Shown piece by piece: positions 46,244 to 56,257 of a stretch of 64,000 bases of DNA (positions within the stretch are counted from its first letter, which is position 1; each line of letters begins with the position of its first letter). Location: assembly GCF_000467855.2 (NCBI RefSeq), contig NZ_KI259221.1, forward strand, positions 166,913 to 230,912, read 5' to 3'. The notes under the pieces were generated by a model. It was not told where the DNA came from and made no database searches. It saw nothing but the letters and a program-made list of their open reading frames with translations. The stretch comes from Porphyromonas sp. oral taxon 278 str. W7784. Its GTDB lineage: Bacteria; Bacteroidota; Bacteroidia; Bacteroidales; Porphyromonadaceae. The position numbers and the translations under genes were made by a program.

Positions 46244-47695
46244 CTAGCGCTTCCAGAAGTGCGGGGTCAAGATCCCGATGACCGTAAAGACCTCCAGACG
46301 ACCAGCGAGCATGAGGAAGCAGAGGAGGGACTTGGAGAACGTGCCCGCTCCCGCTACGCTCGAAGCATATTCGCCGATACCAGGGCCGGAATTGCTGACC
46401 GCAGAGCAAGCGATACTGATGCTCGATACAAAGCCATTGTCGTCAAGCATGAGGAGGGAAGCCCCGAAAAAGATTAAAGCCACATAGAGCACACAGAAGG
46501 CTACGATCTGATGCACGACGCTCACGCTGAGTTGGCGTCCGTTGATCAGCACCGGTGTCAGCAGGTGCGGGTGGATCTGCTTCTTGAACTCGTTGTAGAG
46601 GTTTTTGATCAGTACGAGGAAGCGTGAAGACTTTAGTCCCCCCGAGGTCGAACCAGCACAGCCGTTGACGAACATCAAGAGGAGCGCCAGCATCCAGAAA
46701 AATGGTCCCCAGAGGGTAATATCCGCGGCGGTGTACCCTGTGCTTGACCCTAAAGAGAGGGTTGTGAACAGGGACTGTCGGAAGTTGGCTTCGAGCGAAG
46801 GGTATTCCTCTTGCAGTACCAGCCAGATCGTCGTGATTACTGCGATCACTACGATGAAGAAGGTGAAGAAGCGGAACTCTTCGTCCTTGAAGAGGCGCTG
46901 GGGCTTACCTGTAGCGGCGAAGTAGACTAAGGTGAGATTGAGACTGCCGAGGAACATGAAGAGCGACAGCACATACTCTACATAGGCCGAGTCAAAGGCA
47001 GCGATGCTGGCATCCCGTGTCGAGTAGCCCCCGGTAGAGATGCACGTAAAGGCATGACAGACGGCATCGAAGAAGTCCATAGGCCCTATCCATAGAAGCC
47101 CGACCAGCAGAAGCGTCTCCACGAAATAGACAACCCAGAGGCACTTGGCTACATCGGAGATGCGTGGTAGGAAGCGGTCATGCGTGATGCCGGTAGTCTC
47201 GGCATTGTAGATCTGACTAGCACCGCCCCCGAAGATCGGGAGAAGGGCAACCGTGAAGACGACGATCCCGAGCCCCCCTTGCCACTGAGTGAGACTGCGC
47301 CAGAAGAGGATGGAGTGAGGCAGGCTCTCGACCTCGTTGAAGACCGTAGCCTCCGTCGTAGTGAAGCCTGATATCGTCTCGAAGAAAGCATCGATGGGTC
47401 TCTCCAGAGAGCCTGTGAGGAGGAAGGGAAGCATCCCCACAAGCGAGAGTAGAAGCCATACTAGCGTCACGGCCAGCATACCCTCTCTGCGGGAGGCGAA
47501 CTTCTTTTTGAGCCTCCTCCCGAAGTGCAGGAGTACCGACCCCAGGGTAAAGAAGGCTCCGATGGTCACTGCCCACGGTAAAAGCCCCTCGCCATAAATA
47601 AGTGCTGTCAGGACGACCAGTAGCATCATCAGCCCTTCGACAAAGCACATCATCCCGAGGATGCGACTGATGAAGCGGAAGTTGATCGAGTGCAT
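46244..47695 (-). CDS. trkH: TrkH-family potassium uptake protein
   Basis: A 483-residue membrane channel of the TrkH/KtrB family with four M1-P-M2 repeats. Pore-loop signatures include 'SGFTTTEATVF', 'CISTGGYSTRDASI', 'LSLGSSTGYTAADI' and 'SNSGPGIGEYASSV'. It conducts K+ under control of the TrkA protein encoded immediately upstream (24-base gap). Confidence 0.95.
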   Translation of the reverse strand: MHSINFRFISRILGMMCFVEGLMMLLVVLTALIYGEGLLPWAVTIGAFFTLGSVLLHFGRRLKKKFASRREGMLAVTLVWLLLSLVGMLPFLLTGSLERPIDAFFETISGFTTTEATVFNEVESLPHSILFWRSLTQWQGGLGIVVFTVALLPIFGGGASQIYNAETTGITHDRFLPRISDVAKCLWVVYFVETLLLVGLLWIGPMDFFDAVCHAFTCISTGGYSTRDASIAAFDSAYVEYVLSLFMFLGSLNLTLVYFAATGKPQRLFKDEEFRFFTFFIVVIAVITTIWLVLQEEYPSLEANFRQSLFTTLSLGSSTGYTAADITLWGPFFWMLALLLMFVNGCAGSTSGGLKSSRFLVLIKNLYNEFKKQIHPHLLTPVLINGRQLSVSVVHQIVAFCVLYVALIFFGASLLMLDDNGFVSSISIACSAVSNSGPGIGEYASSVAGAGTFSKSLLCFLMLAGRLEVFTVIGILTPHFWKR

Positions 47696-47719
47696 AGTAG
47701 ATAGAGAGCCTTAGCCTAG

Positions 47720-49072
47720 CTAGAAGAGCTCCTTCAGGGTATTGAGTGGGAGGTCGTGGTAGAAGATCACGACATGATCATAGGGCTCCAGGACCGTATC
47801 CCCATCGATCATACAGGGACGGCCATTACGCATCATGCCTCCGAAGGTCATGTTTGCCGGGAGCTTGAGTTCACGTATAGGCTGACCGACGATACGAGAG
47901 TCACGGCGAGCTACGAGCTCTATGACCTCGGCATTGCTGACGAGGGAGAGGCAGGTCACTTGCCCCGTCTCCTGCCCTAGGAGCGTCCTGTAGATGTATC
48001 CAGCGGCGAGCAGTTTCTTATTGATCAGGGTACCGATGTCGAGGCGGTAGGCCAGCGGTATGTAGTCGATATTCTCCTCCTTAGCAACAGTCTTGTAGAC
48101 GTTGTAGCGCTTGGCTGCTAGACAGGCTAGTACGTTGGTCTCGGAGTTCTCAGTGAGGGCGACGAAGATCTGAGCGTCCTCGAGTCCGACTTCTGTGGTG
48201 ATCTCGGGGTCACGACCATCGCCGTGGTAGATCTCTACATTATGGGGTAGTTGCTCCGAGAGGCGTAGGCACTTCTCCTTGTCTATCTCGACGAGGGCGA
48301 TCTGTATATCCTCGGGGATCTTAGAGATGGTACGTAGCGCCACAGGGCTAGCGCCCATGATGACCATACGGCGTACCTCGGGGGCTTCCTTACCCGTCAG
48401 CTTGCGTACCACATCGATATGATCGACGGCGCAGGTGAAGAAGACTAAGTCATTGTGCTCGATGAGCGTATCGCCTCGTGGAATGAGGGTATCGAAGTCT
48501 CTCTTGATGGCTACCAAGTGGAAGCTCTTCTCCTCCTCTACCTTCAGCAGGCTGGAGAGATCCTTGAGGTACTTCCCGACGATAGGAGCGCCATGGCGTA
48601 CTTTCACCCCTACAAGTGCCAGAGCACCATTGAAGAGGGTGATGTACTGTCTTGCCCAGGGATACTCCGTGATCGCTGCTATCTCGTTGGCGGCGAGCTC
48701 CTCGGGATAGATCATCGAGTCTACGCCTAGCTCCTCCATGAGGGTATTGTACTCGCCCTCGAGGTACTCGGCGTTATTGATACGTGCTATCGTGTGTCGT
48801 GCCCCCACGCGCTTAGCGAGGAGGCAAGCCATGATGTTAGTGGACTCGTCTGGAGTCACCGCTACAAAGAGGTCTGCACCCTCTACGTGCGCCCGCTCCA
48901 GATCAGACAGGAGTGTAGGACTGCCCTCTACGGGCAAAACCTCCAGATGATGGCTTGCTCGCTCGAGCTTCTTAGCATCGGCATCCATCAGGACGATATT
49001 CTGCTCCTCGTTGGAGAGCATCTTCGCCAGGTGCGTCCCGACCTCACCGGCGCCAGCGATGACTATTCTCAT
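47720..49072 (-). CDS. trkA: TrkA, NAD(H)-binding regulatory subunit of potassium uptake
   Basis: A 450-residue protein with two tandem RCK (TrkA-N + TrkA-C) units. First Rossmann motif 'IVIAGAGEVGTHLAKML' at residues 3-19; second unit begins near 230 ('VRRMVIMGASPVALRTISKI'). TrkA-C segments lie near 140-225 and 370-450. It binds nucleotide and gates TrkH. It is flanked by dxs upstream and trkH downstream on the same strand. Confidence 0.95.
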   Translation of the reverse strand: MRIVIAGAGEVGTHLAKMLSNEEQNIVLMDADAKKLERASHHLEVLPVEGSPTLLSDLERAHVEGADLFVAVTPDESTNIMACLLAKRVGARHTIARINNAEYLEGEYNTLMEELGVDSMIYPEELAANEIAAITEYPWARQYITLFNGALALVGVKVRHGAPIVGKYLKDLSSLLKVEEEKSFHLVAIKRDFDTLIPRGDTLIEHNDLVFFTCAVDHIDVVRKLTGKEAPEVRRMVIMGASPVALRTISKIPEDIQIALVEIDKEKCLRLSEQLPHNVEIYHGDGRDPEITTEVGLEDAQIFVALTENSETNVLACLAAKRYNVYKTVAKEENIDYIPLAYRLDIGTLINKKLLAAGYIYRTLLGQETGQVTCLSLVSNAEVIELVARRDSRIVGQPIRELKLPANMTFGGMMRNGRPCMIDGDTVLEPYDHVVIFYHDLPLNTLKELF

Positions 49073-49095
49073 GGTCTATCCTTTATCCAGTACGA

Positions 49096-51012
49096 CTAAT
49101 GGGCTAGGAGACGCTTCGCTGCTTGGTAGATCGACTCTTCGTCGAGTCCGCAGTAGAGCTTCTGCTCCTGAGGGGTACCATGCGGTATGAACTCGTCAGG
49201 CAGACCAAGCGTCTTGATACGTCCCGCATAGTCCTCCTGCATAGCTAGCTGTAGGATCGCCGAGCCCACACCTCCATTGAGGCAACCTTCCTCGATGGTG
49301 AGGATCTTCTGAGTCGAAGCAAAGACTGCTCGAAGACAAGCTTCATCAAGAGGCTTAGCGAAGACTAAGTCGATGTGCGCTACACTGTACCCTTCTGCCT
49401 GCAGACGCTCGACGACGTGTGAGGCAGAGACGCCTATAGGGCCAAGGGAGAGGATGGCTAGTGAAGAGCCTTCGCTCAGCACACGTGCTCGACCATGGGG
49501 GTAGGACTGCATTGGCTGCTGCCACTCCACTACAGAGCCTGCTCCACGAGGGTAGCGAATGGCTACCGGCCCTACCCAATCGAAGGCGGCGGAGTACATG
49601 AGATGCCTTAGCTGTACCTCGTCATAAGGGGAGCAGACAGTCATACTAGGTATGGTGCGGAGATAGGCTATATCGAAGGCTCCTTGATGTGTCGCCCCAT
49701 CTTCGCCGACGAGGCCGGCACGATCGAGGCAGAAGACCACATGGCTCTCCGTCAGCGCTACATCATGGATGAGCTGATCATAGGCTCTCTGCATGAAGGT
49801 CGAGTAGATATTGCACACCGGGATAAAGCCTTCCGCCGCCAGACCAGAAGAGAAAGTTACGGCATGCTCTTCAGCGATACCTACATCGAAGGAGCGCTTG
49901 GGATACTTCTCCATCATAAAGGTCATCGAGCAGCCGGTAGGCATAGCGGGGGTGACGGAGACGATACGCTCATCCCGGTCCGCTAGCTCTACTAAGGTCT
50001 TGCCGAAGACGTCCTGATACTTCGGTGGCTGTGGTGTCGAGGAGACCGACTGGATACGCTCGCCAGTAGAGGGGTCGAACTTGCCTGGGGCATGCCATAT
50101 CGTTGGTTCCTTCTCGGCGGGAATATATCCCTTACCCTTGGTGGTACTGATATGGAGTAGACGGGGGCCCTTCATGTCCCGGATATCCTGAAGCAGTTGT
50201 ACCAGATGGACGACATCATGCCCGTCGGTAGGGCCTAGGTATCGGATACTGAAGCTATCGAAGAAGTTTGTCTGTCCGGAGAGAAGAGCTTTGATACGAT
50301 TGTTGAAGCGCTGTAGGTCCTTGTGCTGATCCTCGTGTACGATGTGGAGCTTACGAAGCATACGATACATGTCGTAGCGCATGCTATTGTAAGTAGGATT
50401 AGTCAGTAAGTTGACCATGTGCCTATTGAGTCCACCGACGTTTTTGTCTATGGACATGTTGTTATCGTTCAGTATGATCAGCAGGTTGTTAGGGAAGGAA
50501 GAGGCATTGTTGAGCCCCTCGAAAGCCATCCCCCCCGACATCGCTCCGTCGCCGATGAAGGCGACGACGCGTCGGTCCTCTTCCTTGAGGGCAGTGCCTA
50601 CAGCCATCCCTAGCGCTGCCGAGATGGAATTAGAGGCATGTCCAGCGGCGAAGGTATCGTACTCGCTCTCCGAAGGTATGGGGAAGCCTGCCAGACCACC
50701 CCAGGTACGAAGGGTGTGGAAGTCCCGTCGCCGTCCCGTGAGGATCTTGTGTACATAGGCCTGATGCCCTACGTCCCATACGATCCGATCATGAGGGGTA
50801 TCGAAGACATAGTGCATCGCTACCGTGATCTCGACAGCACCGAGGTTAGCACCGAGGTGCCCCGGGATACTGGAGAGTGTAGAGAGCATAAAGTGACGGA
50901 TCTCAGCACAGAGAGCAGGTAGCTGTTCTGCCTTGAGACGTCTTAGGTCGCTCGGGGTCTCTATCTGATCAAGTAGTGGGTATCCCTGCTCGTGGGTACT
51001 ACTGTCTGGCAT
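49096..51012 (-). CDS. dxs: 1-deoxy-D-xylulose-5-phosphate synthase
   Basis: A 638-residue ThDP enzyme condensing pyruvate and glyceraldehyde 3-phosphate; DXP feeds isoprenoids and ThiG. Signatures: '[20 protein letters not shown]', '[14 protein letters not shown]', '[17 protein letters not shown]', '[13 protein letters not shown]', '[16 protein letters not shown]', '[23 protein letters not shown]'. It sits between hisS and trkA in a long leftward run with short gaps. Confidence 0.96.
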   Translation of the reverse strand: MPDSSTHEQGYPLLDQIETPSDLRRLKAEQLPALCAEIRHFMLSTLSSIPGHLGANLGAVEITVAMHYVFDTPHDRIVWDVGHQAYVHKILTGRRRDFHTLRTWGGLAGFPIPSESEYDTFAAGHASNSISAALGMAVGTALKEEDRRVVAFIGDGAMSGGMAFEGLNNASSFPNNLLIILNDNNMSIDKNVGGLNRHMVNLLTNPTYNSMRYDMYRMLRKLHIVHEDQHKDLQRFNNRIKALLSGQTNFFDSFSIRYLGPTDGHDVVHLVQLLQDIRDMKGPRLLHISTTKGKGYIPAEKEPTIWHAPGKFDPSTGERIQSVSSTPQPPKYQDVFGKTLVELADRDERIVSVTPAMPTGCSMTFMMEKYPKRSFDVGIAEEHAVTFSSGLAAEGFIPVCNIYSTFMQRAYDQLIHDVALTESHVVFCLDRAGLVGEDGATHQGAFDIAYLRTIPSMTVCSPYDEVQLRHLMYSAAFDWVGPVAIRYPRGAGSVVEWQQPMQSYPHGRARVLSEGSSLAILSLGPIGVSASHVVERLQAEGYSVAHIDLVFAKPLDEACLRAVFASTQKILTIEEGCLNGGVGSAILQLAMQEDYAGRIKTLGLPDEFIPHGTPQEQKLYCGLDEESIYQAAKRLLAH

Positions 51013-51025
51013 AGATTATCTGGCG

Positions 51026-52393
51026 TTAGTGCTGCAGAGCGAATGTATGGATCAGTTCGTCGAGGCTTAGCTTGGTCTGCTGACCCGTCTGCATGTTCTT
51101 TAGGGTGAAAGTTTCAGTAGTGCGCTCCTCCTCGCCCACGAGGATGACGTAGGGGATCTTCAGGCTATCCGCATAGCTCATTTGCTTCTTTACCTTCACG
51201 GACTCAGGATAGAGCTCACAGCGGAGGCCCTGACGGCGAAGCTGAGCGACGATCGGTAGTAGGTAGGCGGCTTCTTCCTCGCCGAAGTTAGCGAAGAGCA
51301 CCTGCGTACCCGTCTCTGCTTCCTCTGGGAAGAGGCCCAGCTCCATAAGGACGTCGTAGATGCGGTCTGCACCAAACGAGATCCCTACCCCGCTCAGTCC
51401 CTCGAGACCGAAAATACCGGTGAGGTTGTCGTAGCGCCCCCCGCCGGAGATGCTTCCCATCGAGGCATCTAGAGCCTTGACTTCGAGGATAGCTCCGGTG
51501 TAGTACGAGAGGCCACGGGCTAGACTGAGGTCTACTACTAGTTCGGCGGAGAACTGGAGACGCTCCGTGTGGCAGAGGATGTACTCCAGCTCCTCGATCC
51601 CCTTCTGCCCCTCGGCGGAGCTAGCGAGTAGTTCCTTGAGTTGGGCGAGCTTCTCTCGGTTCGTCCCCGAGAGCGAGAGGAAGGGACGAAGCTTACCAAT
51701 AGCTTCCTCTGAGAAGCCTTTCACCTTGAGTTCATCGAAGACCTTCTCCTCCCCTATCTTCTCTAGCTTGTCGATAGCCGTAGTTATATCGATGAGGCGG
51801 TCAGCCTCGCCAGCCACTTCGGCTATCCCGCCTAAGATCTTACGATTATTGAGGAGGATACGGACACGGAGCCCGAAGCGACGGAAGACCTCATCTATTA
51901 TCCCTAGGAGCTCGACTTCATTGATCAGTGAGGTAGAGCCGATGACGTCGGCGTCACACTGGTAGAACTCCCGATAGCGTCCCTTCTGCGGGCGGTCTGC
52001 TCTCCAGACGGGCTGGATCTGATAGCGGCGGAAGGGGAGGGTAAGCTCAGATCGATGCATCACTACATAGCGGGCGAAAGGCACGGTGAGGTCATAGCGG
52101 AGCCCCTTCTCACAGGCCTTATTGGCAAAGTGAATAGCATTGCGCTCCAGGAGTTCCTCGTCGGATAGCTCCTTCAGTGCGTCCCCAGAGTTAAGCACCT
52201 TGAAGAGGAGGCGGTCTCCCTCCTCCCCGTACTTACCCATCAGGGTCGAGAGCTGCTCCATCGTAGGGGTCTCGATCTGTCGGTAGCCGTAGAGAGCGTA
52301 GACCTGGCGGATGGTGTCAAAGATATAGTTACGACGAGCCATCTCTATGGGGCCAAAGTCCCGCATGCCCTTCGGTATCGTTGGTTTCTGCAT
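51026..52393 (-). CDS. hisS: Histidyl-tRNA synthetase
   Basis: A 455-residue class II synthetase. Motif 1 and 2 regions are seen ('[15 protein letters not shown]', '[20 protein letters not shown]'), with the His-specific '[12 protein letters not shown]', motif 3 '[12 protein letters not shown] ... [13 protein letters not shown]', and a C-terminal anticodon-binding domain (about 355-450). Length and motifs are normal. Located between folA and dxs. Confidence 0.96.
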   Translation of the reverse strand: MQKPTIPKGMRDFGPIEMARRNYIFDTIRQVYALYGYRQIETPTMEQLSTLMGKYGEEGDRLLFKVLNSGDALKELSDEELLERNAIHFANKACEKGLRYDLTVPFARYVVMHRSELTLPFRRYQIQPVWRADRPQKGRYREFYQCDADVIGSTSLINEVELLGIIDEVFRRFGLRVRILLNNRKILGGIAEVAGEADRLIDITTAIDKLEKIGEEKVFDELKVKGFSEEAIGKLRPFLSLSGTNREKLAQLKELLASSAEGQKGIEELEYILCHTERLQFSAELVVDLSLARGLSYYTGAILEVKALDASMGSISGGGRYDNLTGIFGLEGLSGVGISFGADRIYDVLMELGLFPEEAETGTQVLFANFGEEEAAYLLPIVAQLRRQGLRCELYPESVKVKKQMSYADSLKIPYVILVGEEERTTETFTLKNMQTGQQTKLSLDELIHTFALQH

Positions 52394-52434
52394 CTTCTTT
52401 ATGTAGATAGATTTGTGATATACTTATGGGGAAG

Positions 52435-52929
52435 TCAATTCCTTCGCTGGAGTACGACCAGCACCGTCTCATATTCATTCCGCTCGTCACGAGGGAAGGT
52501 CGTCCGCTCGACTTCCTTCCACTCCCCGCTCTCGAGCTTCGGGAAGAACACCTCGGCGTCAGGGAAGGTCGCATCGACCTCGGTCAGATAGATCCGCTGT
52601 GCTCGCTCTAGGGTCTGGCGGTAGATCTCACCACCGCCGATGACGAAGACTTCGTCGTCGCTCTCGGAGAGGGTCTCTAGGGCTTCGTCGATCGAGGCGA
52701 AGACCTCTACCCCATCGGAGCTCTGAAGTGAACGGCTGATGACGACATTGCGTCGCTGAGGCAAGGGACCATTGGGCAGGGACTCAAAGGTCTTACGTCC
52801 CATCAGGATCGTATGCCCTGTAGTGAGCGCCTTGAAGCGCTTGAGGTCTCCAGGCAGGTGCCAGAGCAAGTCATTCCCCTTGCCTATAGCTCCATCCTTG
52901 GCCACAGCCACGACTATAGAGAGTAGCAT
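52435..52929 (-). CDS. folA: Dihydrofolate reductase
   Basis: A 164-residue DHFR: 'IVVAVAKDGAIGKGNDLLWHLPGDLKRFK', 'ILMGRKTFESLP', 'VFVIGGGEIYRQTLERA', 'IYLTEVDA'. It regenerates tetrahydrofolate consumed by ThyA, whose gene lies 28 bases upstream on the same strand. Confidence 0.96.
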   Translation of the reverse strand: MLLSIVVAVAKDGAIGKGNDLLWHLPGDLKRFKALTTGHTILMGRKTFESLPNGPLPQRRNVVISRSLQSSDGVEVFASIDEALETLSESDDEVFVIGGGEIYRQTLERAQRIYLTEVDATFPDAEVFFPKLESGEWKEVERTTFPRDERNEYETVLVVLQRRN

Positions 52930-52957
52930 AGTAGTATCGATTTGCCCGAGTAAGTGA

Positions 52958-53752
52958 TCAGACCGAGACCTTGCCAGCGATATGCGGGTGAGGGTCGTAG
53001 CCTAGGAGCTCGAAGTCCTCGTAGCCGAAGTCCTCGAGCCGAGTGATAGTAGGGGTAAGGCGTAGCTGAGGGAGCTCACGAGGCTCACGCGTCAGTTGGA
53101 GCTCTACCTGCTCTATATGGTCACGGTAGATATGGACATCCCCAAAGCTGTGGACGAAGTCCCCTACTGCTAGTCCGGTGACCTGAGCGACCATGTGAAG
53201 GAGCAAAGCGTATGAAGCGATATTGAAGGGTACGCCTAAGAAGACATCAGCACTACGCTGATAGAGCTGAAGGCTCAGGCGTCCGTCGGCGACGTAGAAC
53301 TGCATGAGGCAGTGGCACGGCGCTAGGGCCATCTCATCGATCTGCGCTACATTCCACGCCGAGACGATCATACGCCGGCTAGTGGGGTCACGACGGATCT
53401 GGTCGACGACCTGCTGTATCTGGTCGATGTGCCCGCCCTTGTAGTCGGGCCAGGAGCGCCACTGATAGCCATAGATCGGACCTAGGGAGCCGTCTTCGCG
53501 GGCCCATTCGTTCCAGATCCGCACCCCCTTCTCTTGGAGGTAGTGGACATTAGTATCGCCTCGGAGGAACCATAGGAGCTCATAGATGATACTCTTCAGA
53601 TGGAGCTTCTTCGTCGTCAGCAGGGGGAAGCCCTTGCTGAGATCAAAGCGCATCTGATAGCCGAAGGTACTGATCGTACCTGTACCTGTACGGTCTCCCT
53701 TGTGATGCCCTTCACTCAAGATATGGCGGAGCAGGTCTAAGTATTGCTTCAT
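52958..53752 (-). CDS. thyA: Thymidylate synthase (ThyA)
   Basis: A 264-residue ThyA, the exact classical length, methylating dUMP with methylene-THF. The active Cys is in '[12 protein letters not shown]', followed by '[22 protein letters not shown]' and 'HIYRDHIEQ'. I chose the start at 53752 (MKQYLDLL); an extension to 53773 runs into the -7 box. Paired with folA. Confidence 0.97.
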   Translation of the reverse strand: MKQYLDLLRHILSEGHHKGDRTGTGTISTFGYQMRFDLSKGFPLLTTKKLHLKSIIYELLWFLRGDTNVHYLQEKGVRIWNEWAREDGSLGPIYGYQWRSWPDYKGGHIDQIQQVVDQIRRDPTSRRMIVSAWNVAQIDEMALAPCHCLMQFYVADGRLSLQLYQRSADVFLGVPFNIASYALLLHMVAQVTGLAVGDFVHSFGDVHIYRDHIEQVELQLTREPRELPQLRLTPTITRLEDFGYEDFELLGYDPHPHIAGKVSV

Positions 53753-53772
53753 TTCTTCCAATGCATAGTGCA

Positions 53773-53780
53773 CAAAGATA
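53773..53780 (-). promoter_or_regulatory. -7 box for thyA-folA
   Basis: TATCTTTG on the minus strand, 21 bases before the chosen thyA ATG. Confidence 0.6.
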
Positions 53781-53844
53781 CAAAAATTAGTACCTGCCCC
53801 CTCGTACTAGCCGATTGAGAGCGAACAAGTCTTACCCGCCTAGT

Positions 53845-53912
53845 GGCACTACTGCTGCCTCCCTCGAGGTACCAGTAGCGCCTCCTCGGAGGTAGCAGTA
53901 GTGCCTCGAGGG
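53845..53912. repeat. Palindrome cluster, family C (copy 2)
   Basis: GGCACTACTGCTGCCTC (53845-53861), GAGGTACCAGTAGCGCCTC (53866-53884) and GGAGGTAGCAGTAGTGCC (53888-53905). The third is the reverse complement of the first with one difference, so the outer units can pair over the middle one. It sits in the divergent gap between thyA and ddl. Confidence 0.8.
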
Positions 53913-54014
53913 GGATGGCGAAGGGCTTAGTTCGGAGGAAGCAAAACCAGAAGAAGTGAGGCGGGGCAAGCGCTTCCCCTATGGCTGTTCCAAGGCGATG
54001 AACGAGGAAAGATG

Positions 54015-54022
54015 TATTTTTG
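54015..54022 (+). promoter_or_regulatory. -7 box for ddl and downstream genes
   Basis: TATTTTTG 45 bases before the chosen ddl ATG. Confidence 0.5.
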
Positions 54023-54066
54023 TTCTCTGTATAAATCATCCTATCAGCACGATCAGAATTCTAAAT

Positions 54067-55053
54067 ATGAATCGAACTCATATAGCTGTCATCGCCGGGG
54101 GCTTCTCGGGAGAGTATGCCGTCTCCCTGCGTAGCGCAGCTGGACTCCTCTCATGGATCGACCGCAGTCTCTTCGACCCCTATCTCATCGTCATCGAGCA
54201 TACGGGCTGGTTCGTCCAAATAGAAGGCCAAGACCCTATCCCTGTAGACAAGTGTGACTTTAGCTTTATGCTGGGCGGGGAGCGCATCAAGCTCGACTAC
54301 GCCCTCATCACCGTCCACGGTACCCCGGGAGAGAATGGGCTCCTGCAGGGCTACCTAGACCTGGTCGGCGTCCCCTACAATACGGGTGGGGTGCTGACCG
54401 AAGCGCTGACCTTCAATAAGTACTACTGTAATCGCTACCTCTCCACCTACCCTCAGCTCCGAGTGGCAGACTCGGTGCGCCTGAAGCGTGGCGAGGCTCA
54501 GCCCTCCACAGAGGAGCTCGTCGCTCGCCTCGGACTTCCCCTCTTCGCTAAGCCCAATGCTGGAGGCTCCAGCGTCGCTACGAGCCGTGTAGAGACGGCC
54601 GAAGCACTGGAGGCGGCGATTACCCTTGCCTTCGAGGAATGCGATGAGGTCCTCCTCGAGCGCTTCATCTCAGGGACAGAGGTCACCTGCGGGTGCTACC
54701 GCCTAGGCGACGAGATCTCAGCCCTGCCTGTGACGGAGGTCGTACCGAAGAATAGCTTCTTCGACTTCGAAGCCAAGTACCACGGTGCTGTCGAAGAGAT
54801 CACCCCCGCACGTATCAGTAGCGAACTTACCGCCGAGATACAGGCGCTGACTCGCCAGATCTACCAGCACATCGATGCTCGTGGCATCATACGTGTAGAC
54901 TATATCATAGAGCCAGACGGTATCCCTACCCTGCTAGAAGTCAACACGACACCAGGGATGACTCCGACGAGTTTCATCCCTCAGCAGGTAGCAGCTGCAG
55001 GGCTCACCATGCCTCAGCTCCTCACGGATCTCATCCAGGATCATCTTCGCTAG
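54067..55053 (+). CDS. ddl: D-alanine--D-alanine ligase
   Basis: A 328-residue ATP-grasp enzyme making the D-Ala-D-Ala terminus of peptidoglycan precursors. 'VIAGGFSGEYAVSLRSA', 'VHGTPGENGLLQGYLD', 'PLFAKPNAGGSSVATS', 'EVTCGCYR' and 'LEVNTTPGMTPTSFIPQQ' are visible. The start at 54067 (MNRTHIAVIAGG) matches the family N-terminus and follows the -7 box; a longer frame from 53956 is not supported. Confidence 0.95.
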   Translation: MNRTHIAVIAGGFSGEYAVSLRSAAGLLSWIDRSLFDPYLIVIEHTGWFVQIEGQDPIPVDKCDFSFMLGGERIKLDYALITVHGTPGENGLLQGYLDLVGVPYNTGGVLTEALTFNKYYCNRYLSTYPQLRVADSVRLKRGEAQPSTEELVARLGLPLFAKPNAGGSSVATSRVETAEALEAAITLAFEECDEVLLERFISGTEVTCGCYRLGDEISALPVTEVVPKNSFFDFEAKYHGAVEEITPARISSELTAEIQALTRQIYQHIDARGIIRVDYIIEPDGIPTLLEVNTTPGMTPTSFIPQQVAAAGLTMPQLLTDLIQDHLR

Positions 55054-55075
55054 CCACCTATCACCTTAGCCAACT

Positions 55076-56257
55076 ATGGATCTCAAGAAATACGAAAGCA
55101 TCCGTCCCCTTGCCCCCGAAGAGGTGCAGGCAGCCATACAGCACCTGACGAGCCTCGAGCCTCTACGTGCCGTCTACGATAGACTAGGGCTAGGAGTCAG
55201 CTGGGAGGAGCTCGTCGCCGTACTCCGCACCTGTCAGACGGTGGAGGACTTCAAGAGTAAGGTCAGCTATCACTGGGTCAAGCACATCATGGCAAAGTGC
55301 TGTGCCTCGGTCGAACTAACAGGCACGGAGCACATCACGCCCCAAGGAGCCTACACCTACATCTCCAATCATCGAGACATCATCCTAGACTCAGCCTTCC
55401 TCAACGTCCTCCTCGCTGATGCCGGGGCGAAGTTCCCAGAGATAGCCATCGGGGACAACCTGATGCTCTACCCTTGGATCGAGACGCTTGTCAAGCTCAA
55501 TGGAAGCTTCCTCGTCCGGCGTAACCTCCAGGGACGGGAAATCCTTCTCGCTGCTCGTCTCCTCTCCGAATACATGCATGATGCCATCCAGGAGGGTAAG
55601 AGCCTCTGGATCGCTCAGCGTGAAGGTCGCTCCAAGGATTCGACGGACAAGACCCAGCCTGCCCTCTTGAAGATGCTTGCCCTCGGTGCGCAAACGAAAG
55701 ACTCTGAGCAGGCGCTCTCCCCTCTGAATATTGTGCCCGTGACCTGTAGCTACGAGTATGACCCCTGTGACTACCTCAAGGCTCAGGAGATGCAACTCAA
55801 GCGGGACGTCGAGGGCTTCAAGAAGAGCCCCTCGGACGACGGGATCAATATGCGCACGGGGATCTTTGGCTGGAAGGGAGAAGTCTCCTTCCACGTCGGC
55901 CGTCCACTCTCTGAGCTTATCGCTCTGGGAGAGGTACCCCTAGAGCGTCCCCTGAGTGTAGAGTCCATCGCCTCCCTCATCGACAGGGAGATCCATAGCC
56001 ACTACAAGCTCTTCCCGATCAACTACATCGCCCTAGACCTCATCGACGGCGTCGAGCATCACTACGGAGCCTACACTGAGGAGGACAAGAGCCGTGCCCT
56101 CCAGTACATCGAGAGCCGTATCGAGCTCGTCCGCCTGCCCGAAGACCTGGAGCCAGACCGGGAGTTCCTCCGTCGCTGTCTCCTGATGATGTATGCCAAC
56201 CCCGTGCTCAGCAAGCTGAAGGCAGAGCTGGAGACACAAGCTAGCCAGAGACCCTAG
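55076..56257 (+). CDS. Acyltransferase of the glycerol-phosphate acyltransferase superfamily
   Basis: A 393-residue PlsB/PlsC-superfamily protein. The motif I region reads 'ISNHRDIILDSAFL' (H-X5-D, one residue longer than the usual H-X4-D). Motif III-like 'LWIAQREGRSKDS' and 'LNIVPVTCSYEYDP' follow. It probably acylates a glycerol phosphate or a related membrane lipid precursor; the exact acceptor is unknown. It starts 22 bases after ddl and abuts the next gene (stop TAG then ATG). Confidence 0.75.
   Translation: MDLKKYESIRPLAPEEVQAAIQHLTSLEPLRAVYDRLGLGVSWEELVAVLRTCQTVEDFKSKVSYHWVKHIMAKCCASVELTGTEHITPQGAYTYISNHRDIILDSAFLNVLLADAGAKFPEIAIGDNLMLYPWIETLVKLNGSFLVRRNLQGREILLAARLLSEYMHDAIQEGKSLWIAQREGRSKDSTDKTQPALLKMLALGAQTKDSEQALSPLNIVPVTCSYEYDPCDYLKAQEMQLKRDVEGFKKSPSDDGINMRTGIFGWKGEVSFHVGRPLSELIALGEVPLERPLSVESIASLIDREIHSHYKLFPINYIALDLIDGVEHHYGAYTEEDKSRALQYIESRIELVRLPEDLEPDREFLRRCLLMMYANPVLSKLKAELETQASQRP

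Noticed and set aside
53956..54066. Longer N-terminus for D-Ala-D-Ala ligase
   Set aside because: The extra 37 residues show no family similarity and cross the TATTTTTG promoter box; the family N-terminus begins at 54067.
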